Positions 28,513-37,700 of a DNA stretch of 64,000 bases are shown piece by piece. Source of the DNA: Seonamhaeicola sp. S2-3 (GTDB lineage: Bacteria > Bacteroidota > Bacteroidia > Flavobacteriales > Flavobacteriaceae); assembly GCF_001971785.1 (NCBI RefSeq), contig NZ_CP019389.1, positions 941,001 to 1,005,000 on the forward strand, given 5' to 3'. The first letter of the stretch is position 1. Each line of letters opens with the position of its first letter. The notes below the pieces were generated by a model, which was given only the letters and a program-made list of their open reading frames with translations, was not told where the DNA came from and did not search any database. The translations under genes were made by a program, and so were the position numbers.

Positions 28513-28864
28513 CTATAAATTGGGTGCGTGGAAGCTAAAATGGTGTCCCAATACGTTTTTTACATTTGTTGTAGAGTACTGATTGAAACCTTCTTTTAAA
28601 GAGGCTTGAAAGTTTGCAAATTTCCACAGCTATACTGACATGTATGTAGTTGTCAAGACAGGTTAATTGCTTACCTATAGTCTTTATGTACGGCATGTTT
28701 TTTTGATCATATTCAGAAGGTAATTTTCTGAAAAGACCAAACTTGCTATTTAAACCAAGATATTTCTTGGTGATTGCTAATATGCCTTTCAGATTACTTA
28801 TTGTGAACGTCTTGCACTGAAAGACCAAAAGTTGATTTGGTGATATTCTGAGCAATGTTTCCAA
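28513..28864 (-). pseudogene. Unrecognised small protein gene, apparently frameshifted
   Basis: The frame from ATG 28864 gives METLLRISPNQLLVFQC and later NMPYIKTIGKQLTCLDNY, ending at 28535 as a 109-residue protein with an odd Cys/Arg/Lys-rich tail. A second frame takes over near 28620 (FANFQASLKEGFNQY, then VKNVLGHHFSFHAPNL) and runs to 28513 with a more natural composition. A single-base shift near 28620 would join the two into about 117 residues. I do not recognise the family; a weak likeness of the first frame's tail to an AraC helix is not convincing. Confidence 0.4.
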
Positions 28865-29147
28865 TGTTTTATGTAATTTTTTTTAAAGTTGTGTATGAAG
28901 ATTATTTTGTAATTATTACAATTTATAGCCATAAGCAGCTTGCACAACTTTTTCTAATCAAAATTACTAATATTGCTTTTAAAAAACTATACTCTGTATT
29001 TTAATTTCTTTGAATAAATATTAGAGCTAAAAACCCAGAATTTTTTTCTGGTCTTGGAAGTTTTACTTTTTTGTTAATTAGAGAGCATAGCATCGTTCTG
29101 TATGTATGTTGGCTTAGAAATATTTAAGACTTGTACAACAGGTTTTT

Positions 29148-29609
29148 TTAGATAATTGAAATGTAAATATCCAATTCTGCGTTATTCCAATCGTGGCTTC
29201 TTTCATCATAAACTTCGAAGTCGAAACCAAATTTACGTTGAATATTTGAACTCCAAATTTTTTCCCACGTATCAGTTATACAGTTTGTCATTATGCCTTT
29301 GGCTGTAAATTTTGCATAGTTTTGGGAGGGGATTTCTAATGAGTTTAGATTTTTGGGAATTTCAGAAATGTCATCAACTTTACAACCTATGAAATAAGAA
29401 AAGGGTTTTGTTTCGTCTTTTTCATAATCGAAATATACGGCGTAAATTTCATTACTTACTTTATTAGGAATGAGGTCGAAAATTTTTTCTTTTTCAAATT
29501 TCTGCCAGAGGAAACCACAATCTGTACTAGACTGTTTATTTTCATTTGTTGTTTTATGTCCTAGTTTTATGCCAATTAATTTAAAGTTTTTTGTACTGAT
29601 TTTTTCCAT
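29148..29609 (-). CDS. GyrI-like/AraC effector-binding-domain protein
   Basis: 153 residues with no signal peptide. The pattern FKLIGIKLGHKT, then EIYAVYFDYEKDETKPFSYF, IGCKVDDISEIP, YAKFTAKG and a terminal DFEVYDER...ELDIYISI is that of stand-alone GyrI-like small-molecule binding domains (Cass2/BmrR effector-binding class). These bind drug-like cations or small ligands. No DNA-binding domain is attached. It stands alone in a decayed region next to IS remnants, consistent with a mobile accessory gene. Function is inferred from fold only. Confidence 0.75.
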   Translation of the reverse strand: MEKISTKNFKLIGIKLGHKTTNENKQSSTDCGFLWQKFEKEKIFDLIPNKVSNEIYAVYFDYEKDETKPFSYFIGCKVDDISEIPKNLNSLEIPSQNYAKFTAKGIMTNCITDTWEKIWSSNIQRKFGFDFEVYDERSHDWNNAELDIYISII

Positions 29610-29780
29610 TTCTATAGCTATCTTATTTGATGTGTTTTCTTGTTGTTTAGTAAGTTTTTAAAGTAATTCTACTATCTAAATTAACGTGAGTTCGACGTAA
29701 AAAAGCAGAAATTAATCACATTTAAATATCTGAAATTTAAATATTTAAACAAATTACCACCTATACTTTCTAATGATTAA

Positions 29781-29918
29781 ATTACTGAAATTTGCAGTAC
29801 TATTGACGATTGTTTTCAAGGAAATAACGCAAATATTTGATGATAACTCCATTAAAAGTAATCATTCTGCTAAAACACGTAAGCGGAAATCCAAACTTAG
29901 CGACAGTGAAGTTAAGAG
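29781..29918 (+). pseudogene. Remnant of an IS982-type transposase gene (N-terminus)
   Basis: The frame from 29781 reads ITEICSTIDDCFQ; after a shift near 29818 another frame reads EITQIFDDNSIKSNHSAKT and then RKRKSKLSDSEV. The pattern I-T-E-I..IDDF..., basic stretch, KLSDSEV is the beginning of IS982-family transposases. It breaks off at GAGGGATTAACCC, where another IS end begins, and no DDE part is found nearby. It is a dead fragment. Confidence 0.5.
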
Positions 29919-30198
29919 GGATTAACCCAAAAAGTTGTGTATAAATTAAGACAGGGTTAGTTTTGAGGTTTTAAAATTATTGTATTAGAACTTACCTTAG
30001 ACCTATTAAAACTGTTTTTACCTGAATTCTTAATTAACAACTTCAATTTAGTGAAACACACTAAAACTAACGAACTTCTTCATTTGTATGAATCATAATC
30101 CAATTTTTGCTTAAAACACAACTTTTGGTCATGATCCGTAAAAACCCAGATTTTGGACTTGATCCTTTTTACGTAAACACAACTTTTGGTTATGATCC
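29919..30198 (+). mobile_element. Internally deleted IS with inverted ends inside the IS982 remnant
   Basis: The left end (29919-29941) and the right end (30113-30137, echoed at 30174-30198) share the inverted core AAAAGTTGTGT / ACACAACTTTT. Between them is a 38-codon open stretch, 29982-30098 (VLELTLDLLKLFLPEFL, then INNFNLVKHTKTNELL), like the N-terminal helper ORF of ISAon1-type transposases in Bacteroidota. The rest of the transposase is missing, so this is a MITE-like derivative or a decayed copy. Confidence 0.5.
30121..30198 (+). repeat. Three degenerate 17-base repeats
   Basis: ACTTTTGGTCATGATCC (30121), GATTTTGGACTTGATCC (30149) and ACTTTTGGTTATGATCC (30182). The outer two extend leftwards with AAACACA and match the IS end at 29919 in inverted orientation. 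Confidence 0.6.
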
Positions 30199-30226
30199 CA
30201 AAAAATATAAAATGTTGTACCCAAAC

Positions 30227-30256
30227 AAAAAAAGCTCCTCAAAAACTGAGAAGCTT
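30227..30256 (-). terminator. Terminator of tRNA-Leu
   Basis: On the minus strand AAGCTTCTCA pairs with TGAGGAGCTT around a short T-rich loop, followed by a T-run. It starts 13 bases after the tRNA 3' end. Confidence 0.8.
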
Positions 30257-30268
30257 TACCTTATATTG

Positions 30269-30350
30269 TGCGGGCGGAGAGACTCGAACTCTCACACCTC
30301 GCGGCACTAGATCCTAAGTCTAGCGTGTCTACCAATTCCACCACGCCCGC
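30269..30350 (-). tRNA. tRNA-Leu (anticodon UAG)
   Basis: The minus strand gives acceptor GCGGGCG pairing with CGCCCGC plus discriminator A, a D-arm with TTGGTAGACAC, an anticodon stem CTAGA/TCTAG with loop CTTAGGA (anticodon TAG), a long class II variable arm and a T-loop TTCGAGT. Length 82 with no encoded CCA. Leucine identity fits the long arm and anticodon. Confidence 0.95.
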
Positions 30351-30449
30351 AAAAGGACTGCAAATATAATCAAGATTTTTAAATTGCAAACGCTCTCCTA
30401 TAAAAAACATTCATTTTTTATACATTTGACTAAATTTAAAACATCTCAC

Positions 30450-31838
30450 ATGAATAATATTAAAGACTATTTACTCAAAAACAAACAACGCTTTCTAGAT
30501 GAGTTAATAGAATTAATTAAAATACCATCCATTAGCGCAGATTCTAACTATAAAAACGACGTTTTAAAAACCGCCCAAGCTGTTAAAACAAGTTTAAAAA
30601 ATGCAGGTTGTGATACTGTTGAAGTTTGTGAAACAGAAGGCTACCCTATAGTTTATGCCGAAAAAATAATTGATAAAACCTTACCAACGGTTTTAGTTTA
30701 TGGGCACTACGATGTACAACCACCAGACCCAATTGAACTTTGGGATTCTCCACCATTTGAGCCCATTATAAAAACAACCGAAAAACATCCTGAAGGCGCA
30801 ATTTTTGCCCGTGGTGCCTGCGATGATAAAGGACAAATGTTTATGCATGTAAAGGCTATGGAATTCATGACCTCTACAAATCAACTCCCTTGCAACGTAA
30901 AGTTCATGATAGAAGGAGAAGAAGAAGTTGGTAGTAAAAGTTTAGGAACCTTTGTAAAAAACAATAAAGAAAAGTTAAGAAATGATGTTATCCTTATTTC
31001 AGATACGGGTATGATTGCAAATAACACACCTTCAATAACCACAGGTATTAGAGGTTTAAGTTATGTTGAAGTTGAAGTTACCGGACCAAACAGAGATCTA
31101 CACTCTGGCTTATATGGTGGAGCTGTAGCCAACCCTATCAATATTTTAACAAAGATGATTGCTTCCTTACATGATGAAAACAACCACATTACTATCCCTG
31201 GTTTTTACGATAAGGTTGAAGAACTCTCAAAAGAAGAACGTGCAGAAATGGCAAAAGCACCATTTTCTTTAGAAGCTTACCAAAAAGCCTTAGATATAGA
31301 AGCTGTTTACGGTGAAAAAGGATACACCACCAATGAACGCAACTCTGTAAGACCCACCCTAGACGTTAATGGTATTTGGGGCGGCTACATTGGCGAAGGC
31401 GCAAAAACAGTTATACCAAGTAAAGCTTATGCTAAAATTTCTATGCGTTTAGTACCCAACCAAGATTGGGCAGAAATCACAGATTTATTTAAAACACATT
31501 TTGAAAGCATAGCTCCAAAAGGCGTTAAAGTACAAGTAAAGCCACACCACGGTGGTAACGGTTATGTAACTCCACTAAACAGTGTAGGTTATCAAGCAGC
31601 AAGTAAAGCTTATGCTAAAACTTTTGGAAAAACCCCCATACCACAACGTAGTGGCGGTAGCATACCCATTGTAGCTTTGTTTGAAGAAGAACTTAAAAGC
31701 AAAACCATACTAATGGGCTTTGGTTTAGATAGTGATGCCATACATTCACCTAACGAACATTTTGGGGTTTGGAACTATTTAAAAGGCATTGAAACCATCC
31801 CCTATTTTTACAAATATTTCACAGAATTATCTAAATAA
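30450..31838 (+). CDS. M20 family dipeptidase/peptidase
   Basis: I take ATG 30450 (MNNIKDYLLKNKQRFLDEL), matching family N-termini, not the in-frame ATG at 30384, which adds a non-conserved 22-residue leader. The 462-residue cytoplasmic enzyme has the di-zinc motifs: LVYGHYDVQPPDP (His, catalytic Asp), RGACDDKGQ (bridging Asp), MIEGEEEVGS (catalytic and binding Glu), SDTGM and the final IHSPNEHFGVW (His). A dimerisation insert begins with GPNRDLHSGLYGG. M20 dipeptidases hydrolyse short peptides, often carnosine-like. It stands alone downstream of the tRNA. Confidence 0.92.
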   Translation: MNNIKDYLLKNKQRFLDELIELIKIPSISADSNYKNDVLKTAQAVKTSLKNAGCDTVEVCETEGYPIVYAEKIIDKTLPTVLVYGHYDVQPPDPIELWDSPPFEPIIKTTEKHPEGAIFARGACDDKGQMFMHVKAMEFMTSTNQLPCNVKFMIEGEEEVGSKSLGTFVKNNKEKLRNDVILISDTGMIANNTPSITTGIRGLSYVEVEVTGPNRDLHSGLYGGAVANPINILTKMIASLHDENNHITIPGFYDKVEELSKEERAEMAKAPFSLEAYQKALDIEAVYGEKGYTTNERNSVRPTLDVNGIWGGYIGEGAKTVIPSKAYAKISMRLVPNQDWAEITDLFKTHFESIAPKGVKVQVKPHHGGNGYVTPLNSVGYQAASKAYAKTFGKTPIPQRSGGSIPIVALFEEELKSKTILMGFGLDSDAIHSPNEHFGVWNYLKGIETIPYFYKYFTELSK

Positions 31839-31848
31839 TTTGGGTGTT

Positions 31849-31926
31849 CCCAACTTTTGTTTAGCAAAAGTTGGGCGCGCTTTCCACGCTACACGGTAGC
31901 TTGTTGCAATCGCTAACACGGGACAA
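31849..31926. repeat. Intergenic palindromic repeat element (REP/MITE-like)
   Basis: CCCAACTTTTG and CAAAAGTTGGG form a perfect 11-bp hairpin (31849-31875, 5-base loop). It is followed by a GC-rich tail GCGCGCTTTCCACGC...TAACACGGG unlike the surrounding DNA. Dispersed intergenic repeats of this sort occur in Flavobacteriaceae; only one copy is seen in this window. Confidence 0.5.
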
Positions 31927-31933
31927 AAACCAC

Positions 31934-32791
31934 ATGAAAAACAACCACAGCAATCACCTATTACTATTAACATTTGCAACACTTTTAATTAGCACATCTG
32001 GAACATTAGGAAAATTTATAGACCTTCCAACAGCTGCAATTATTTGGTGGCGTGCAACCCTAGGCGCCTTATTTATATTTGGTTTTTGTCGTTATAAAAA
32101 ACTCAATTTAAAAATACGTAGTAACAGAGATTTGCCATCTATCATTTTAGGAGGCGTATTACTAGGCACCCATTGGGTCACCTATTTTTATGCCTTAAAG
32201 TTATCAAATGTTGCTTTGGGTATGCTATCAATGTTTACATTTCCAGTAATTACAGCGTTATTAGAACCATTTTTTACTAAATCAAAATTCAACCCTATTC
32301 ATATTTTACTAGCTCTTATAGTATTATTAGGCATTTATATTTTAGCACCAGAACTCAATTTTAAAAACACTTATTTAAAAGGCATCCTATTTGGTCTGTT
32401 TTCAGCTTTATGTTACGCCTTAAGAAATTTAATATTAAAAAGGCATGTTAATACCTATGACGGCTCTGTACTTATGATGCAACAAGCCATAATAGTTAGT
32501 ATTCTTTTACTACCGGCTATGTTTTATTTAGACACTAGCAACATAAAAACCCAATTCCCCTACATTATTATATTAGGCTTAGTCACAACTGCCATTGGAC
32601 ACTCTTTATTTATAAGCAGTTTAAAACACTTTTCTGTAAGTACCGCTAGCATTATAGGTAGTAGCCAACCAATATTTGGAATTATAATTGCTTTTATATT
32701 TTTAAACGAAACACCATCTTTTAAAACATTTATTGGTGGCTCATTAATTATTGCTACTGTAATTATTGAAAGTGTTAGAAGCAGGAAATAA
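31934..32791 (+). CDS. DMT superfamily (EamA) transporter
   Basis: I start at ATG 31934 (MKNNHSNHLLLLTF), since the frame from 31871 runs through the intergenic repeat. The 285-residue protein has about ten membrane helices in two EamA halves (first half with SGTLGKFIDLP and WWRATLGALFIF, second half with LFSALCYALRNLI and IIGSSQPIFGIIIAFIFLNE). EamA proteins are inner-membrane drug/metabolite exporters; the substrate cannot be told. The repeat element separates it from the M20 gene, so shared transcription is uncertain. Confidence 0.88.
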   Translation: MKNNHSNHLLLLTFATLLISTSGTLGKFIDLPTAAIIWWRATLGALFIFGFCRYKKLNLKIRSNRDLPSIILGGVLLGTHWVTYFYALKLSNVALGMLSMFTFPVITALLEPFFTKSKFNPIHILLALIVLLGIYILAPELNFKNTYLKGILFGLFSALCYALRNLILKRHVNTYDGSVLMMQQAIIVSILLLPAMFYLDTSNIKTQFPYIIILGLVTTAIGHSLFISSLKHFSVSTASIIGSSQPIFGIIIAFIFLNETPSFKTFIGGSLIIATVIIESVRSRK

Positions 32792-32889
32792 AACAAGCAA
32801 GCAAATTTATTTTTGAAGTAAAAGGATTGTTAAATAATAACCCAATAATATTTATTAATTACATTTATTGCTTCTAATAGCAAATTTGG

Positions 32890-33477
32890 ATGACAAAAGA
32901 CAATGAAGAGCACATACTCCATCTTCTATTTAAACAATTTAAAACAGGTAATGAAAAAGCGTTTGAGTTTTTTTTCAACAAATACTACGATCACATTTTA
33001 GGCTTTTGCATACAATTTATTTATGATGAAAATGAAGCCAAAAACATCACGCAAGAATCTTTTTTAAACCTTTGGAAGCACCGTGAAAACATTAACAAAC
33101 CCAAAGGCATTGAAACCTATTTGTACACCTATGCAAAATCTAAATGTTTAAATGCTATTAGACACAATAAGGTTAAAGAAAACTACAAAAACAATACCCT
33201 AAACAAAAAAGAACAAACTCTAAATTTTGAAGTGTTAAAATCTATGGAGTTTGATGCTTTATCACTTAACGAATTACAATCACTTATAGAGAAGTCTGTT
33301 AATGAACTGCCTCAAAAAACCAAAACAATCTTTATAAAAAAGCGTTTTGACAACAAAAAAAATAGTGAAATTGCTGAAGAGCTCGGTATTAGCATAAAAA
33401 CCGTTGAATCTCACATGACTACTGCTCTAAAGATGCTTAGAATAAAACTAGCTTCTTATCTATCTTCAATATTTTAA
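32890..33477 (+). CDS. ECF-type RNA polymerase sigma factor
   Basis: 195 residues. Region 2 is clear (FNKYYDHILGFCIQFI, then NEAKNITQESFLNLWKHREN) and region 4 has an HTH (PQKTKTIFIKKRF, NSEIAEELGISIKTVESHM). The size fits the Bacteroidota FecI-like ECF class (RpoE/SigW family). It is followed by a fecR anti-sigma gene, then a SusC with STN domain, the known arrangement in which the outer-membrane transporter signals to the anti-sigma factor and releases the sigma factor to induce the locus. Confidence 0.93.
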   Translation: MTKDNEEHILHLLFKQFKTGNEKAFEFFFNKYYDHILGFCIQFIYDENEAKNITQESFLNLWKHRENINKPKGIETYLYTYAKSKCLNAIRHNKVKENYKNNTLNKKEQTLNFEVLKSMEFDALSLNELQSLIEKSVNELPQKTKTIFIKKRFDNKKNSEIAEELGISIKTVESHMTTALKMLRIKLASYLSSIF

Positions 33478-33622
33478 AGTTATTTAACACCAATTTTACA
33501 AAAAATTTAAAAATTCTTATAGGGTTCTCTCAATCTTAAGGGTACTTATTATATCAAGCCGTTTAGAATGATTCATTTTCATTTATCAATCTAATAAAAC
33601 AATACTACTAAACACGCGCAAC

Positions 33623-34741
33623 ATGAATAGAGAATTAATATACAAATACCTAAATAACGAAGCTACTGAAAGCGAAATCCATAAAATTCATGAATGGATT
33701 GAAGCTTCTGAAGCTAACAAGCAACAATTTATTGCCCTTAAAAAAGCATGGGCAATGACTCCTGCTGAAAACGCAAAAAATAAAGCTCTTGCTTTAAAAC
33801 AAATACAAGCAAAAATTAAAAATAAACCCGTATTTAAAACACAAACAATACTTAAATATGCAGCTACTGTTGTGTTATTAATTTCGGTAAGTTTTTATTT
33901 AAAAAACTACTATAACAATACACCTATTGAAAATGAGGTAGTATTGGAACTTGGCAATGGCAACACCCAAAAACTTACGGAAACTACAAATAAAGTTGTA
34001 ACAGATACAAAAGGGCAAGTTTTAGGCAAACAACAGGCTAACCAAATTATTTACACCGCAAAAGAAATAACCGCAAAAAACACAGCTTACAACACATTAA
34101 AAGTTCCTTATGGCAAAACATTTAAGGTAGTTTTATCAGACAGTACTATTGTACACTTAAATGCTGGTAGTACATTAAAATATCCTGTACAATTTGCAGG
34201 TTTGAGTACTAGAAAAGTAGTTTTAACTGGCGAAGCCTTTTTTGAAGTAGCCAAAGATAAAGCACATCCTTTTATTGTAGAAACAAACAAAATAAACATT
34301 GAAGTTTTAGGAACAAAATTCAACCTAAGCACTTATGATAACGACAATTTTGCACACTGTGAACTTATGGAGGGTGCTGTATTAGCAACTGAAACTACCA
34401 ACCCAAACAACAGTATACATTTAGCTCCCAATCAACAAGCTAAATGGGATAAAACAACAAAAACATTTAAGCTTAATACTATTAACATAAACAACCATAT
34501 TTCATGGATACATGGCGAACTTATTTTTAACAATATGCCATTTCCTGAAATACTTAAAAAAATAGAGCGCGCTTACAATGTTAAAATAAACAACAACAGT
34601 AAAACATTGTCACAACAACACTTTTCTGGTTCTGTAAATGTAAAAGAGGATATAACTAACTTTTTAAATCTTCTAAAAATTGATACACCATTTGAATACA
34701 GTATTAAAAACAACATCATAAAAATTATACAACCGCATTAA
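33623..34741 (+). CDS. FecR-type anti-sigma factor
   Basis: 372 residues: a cytoplasmic N-terminal sigma-binding part (LINKYLNNE-like start, EIHKIHEWIEASEANKQQF), one membrane helix (ILKYAATVVLLISVSFYL, about residues 75-95), a periplasmic FecR domain (VPYGKTFKVVLSDSTIVHLNAG, KVVLTGEAFFEVAKDKAHPF) and a C-terminal DUF4974 (LIFNNMPFPEILKKIERAY). It would hold the ECF sigma encoded 145 bases upstream and receive the signal from the STN domain of the SusC encoded 13 bases downstream. Confidence 0.93.
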   Translation: MNRELIYKYLNNEATESEIHKIHEWIEASEANKQQFIALKKAWAMTPAENAKNKALALKQIQAKIKNKPVFKTQTILKYAATVVLLISVSFYLKNYYNNTPIENEVVLELGNGNTQKLTETTNKVVTDTKGQVLGKQQANQIIYTAKEITAKNTAYNTLKVPYGKTFKVVLSDSTIVHLNAGSTLKYPVQFAGLSTRKVVLTGEAFFEVAKDKAHPFIVETNKINIEVLGTKFNLSTYDNDNFAHCELMEGAVLATETTNPNNSIHLAPNQQAKWDKTTKTFKLNTININNHISWIHGELIFNNMPFPEILKKIERAYNVKINNNSKTLSQQHFSGSVNVKEDITNFLNLLKIDTPFEYSIKNNIIKIIQPH

Positions 34742-34754
34742 CTCTTTAAAATAT

Positions 34755-37700
34755 ATGGCAATAATTATCCCTAACCACTTAATTAAAAACTTAATAACTG
34801 TTACTCTCTTTTTATGTTGCTTAAACATGTCTTCACAAGACAAAAAACTAACCCTTAATTATAATAAAGAACCTCTAAAAAACATCTTAAAAAAAGTTGA
34901 AAAAGAAACCAATTACCGTTTTATATATAACACTAAAAAAATTGATGGTAGTAAAAAAATAAGCGTTTCTGTTAAAAATAAAACTTTAAAAGAATCACTA
35001 AAAGCATTGTTTTTAAACACAGACATTACGTTTGTTATAAACAATAATCAAATTCTACTTACCAAAAAGCACACACAAACAAGTACCAGTAATTTACAAA
35101 AAAAACAAGAACGCTTAATAAAAGGCACTGTAATAAGCACATCTGAAAATTTCCCATTACCTGGTGCAACCATTAAAATAAAAGGAACAGCAAAAGGAGC
35201 TATTACAAATATTGATGGCCAATTCACGTACTTACTTAAAAGCTCAAATATCAATAATATAATTTTAGAAGTGTCCTATTTAGGTATGAAAACCAAGGAT
35301 ATTCTTGTAGGAAACCAGTCAAACTTCACCATTTACTTAGAAGAAAGCACAAACAAATTAAAAGAAGTAGTAATAACAACATCTTATGGTACCCAAAAAT
35401 TAAAAGAAGAAGTTGTTGGTAGCATAGAAACTCTACAATCAAAAGATATAGCAACAAACCAAGCTTCAGAAAGTATTGATAAAATGATTGAAGGCCAACT
35501 TGCTGGTGTTTTAGTTGAAAACACTTCAGGAATTGGAGGCCCCGTATCAATTAATATTCGCGGACAAGGTAGTTTAACCCCTTTGTCCGATTCAGTTTTA
35601 GGCACTTCAACTCAACCATTAATTATTGTTGATGGTGTTATAATGAGTGAAGAATCTGCCATAGACAGTAATTTTTTTGATGGTAGTGGTTCCTATACCG
35701 AAACCCTTGCAAATCCTTTAGCACAAATATCTGCCGAAAACATAGAAAGTATAAACGTACTAAAAGATGCGGCAGCTGTAAGTATATATGGAGCCGATGG
35801 TGCCAATGGAGTTATATTAATAACCACTAAAAAAGGTAGTAAAGGCAAAACTAAATTCAATTTTTCAACGCAACTTGGTATATCTAGTGCAATAAATCAA
35901 ATTAAATATTTAAATGGCGAACAATATAGCGAGTTAAGAAACGAGTATTTAACAAATACAGGAGCAAGTACTGTTCCTTATAACGGTGTAGACACAGACT
36001 GGTTTAGCCTATTAAACGGTACAGGCGTTTACAATAAATACAATTTTGCAGCATCTGGTGGTAATGGCAAATTTAATTTTAGAACTAGCGTAACCTACCT
36101 AGATATAGAAGAACCTCAAAAGGGCAATAACAGCAAACAGCTAAACGCTGGTATAAACATAAGCTATCATATAAACGACTTACATGTAGGTTTATCCTTA
36201 AATCCAAGTTATATTAAAAAAAATGCTCCTAACATTTATTACAACTATGCTTATATCCCAACTTTGTCTCCATATAATGATGACGGTTCCTATAGCGCTG
36301 TAGGTGTAACCGGACTTGGAAACCCTTTAGCTGCAATAGACCAAAACACTAATACAACAGACACATACGGTGTTTTAGGAAGCCTAAATTTAGCCTACCC
36401 GATTAATGATAACCTGAAAATTTCTACACTTTTTGGTTTAAACTACACCGACAAAGAACAAGACCGGTATTTTTCTGGAGAAAACGAAAGTGGTCAATAC
36501 AGTGGAACATTTACCTTAAACGGCACAGAGTATCCAAACTACGGTAGACGCGTTATAAACCAAAGAAATTCTAAAAAATGGAATTGGCAAGGGCAGCTTT
36601 TATACAATAAACAATTTAATAAAATCCACAATATTGATGGTTTAATAGGTTTTGAGTTATCCGAAGATAAAGCCGACTTTGATTACGCTTCCGGACGAGG
36701 TTTTGTTAACCCAAATGTAATTAATGCGGTTACAAATGCTATTCAAGATGATGACATTACAACTACTGTAGATGAAACTACAGGAAACCAAACTTATGAT
36801 TCTGATATTAGCTATAACTCTAGAGTTTCTTTCTTCTCACAAATAAACTACAATTACAAAAAACGCTATTATTTTCTTGGTAATTTTAGAAGAGACGAAA
36901 GTTCAGTGTTTGGAAGTGATACTAACGTAGCCTACAATGGCGGTGTAGGAATTAGTTGGATTATAAGTAACGAAAACAACTTTAATAGTAACTTTATTAA
37001 CTTTTTAAAAATAAAAACAAGTTACGGAACAACCGGAAACTCCAGAATTGGCTCCTACCGCTCTAAAGGCTTATATGACACCTATGCCAACGGATACAAT
37101 AATTTAGATGAAGCTTCTACCTCAACCGCACCTAATGGTTCTTTAAGCTGGGAAAAAAACACAAAATTTAATGCCGGTATAGATTTTAATTTTCTAAATA
37201 GTATACAACTCTCGTTAGAGTATTATTACGATGCCATGTCAGATTTAATTACCTCAAGAAGTATTCCCTCAGAAACAGGGTACTCATCGTTACAGTTAAA
37301 CGCAGCCAGTATGTATAATAAAGGCTTAGAACTTTCTACCAAAATAAATTGGATTACTTCTGAAAAATTTAACTGGACAACCTCTTTTAATATAGCCACA
37401 CTAAATAGTAAGGTAACAGAACTAAAAGGGCTTGGTAGTCAATACTCTACTTCCGAACGTGCATTAGCGCAAAAAGTTGGTTACAGCACCACTACTATTT
37501 GGGGTATAAAATGGGCAGGTATAGACCCGGGAACTGGTAGAGATTTACTAGAAAAAGACGGACAAATTTACGATGCTGTTACGTACAATAATTTATTTGA
37601 TAGCGCAGACTGGGTACCTATAGGAGACAGCCAACCAGATGCCTATGGTGGTTTTAATAACAGTTTTAAATTTAAAAATCTTAGCTTATCAATTCGTGGT

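Noticed and set aside
28535-28700. AraC-type helix-turn-helix in the 109-residue frame
   Set aside because: The likeness (LFKRRFQSVLY) lies after the suspected frame change, where the other frame looks more protein-like.
30107-30310. 67-residue ORF on the plus strand
   Set aside because: It consists of the IS-end repeats and runs into the antisense of tRNA-Leu, so it is not a gene.
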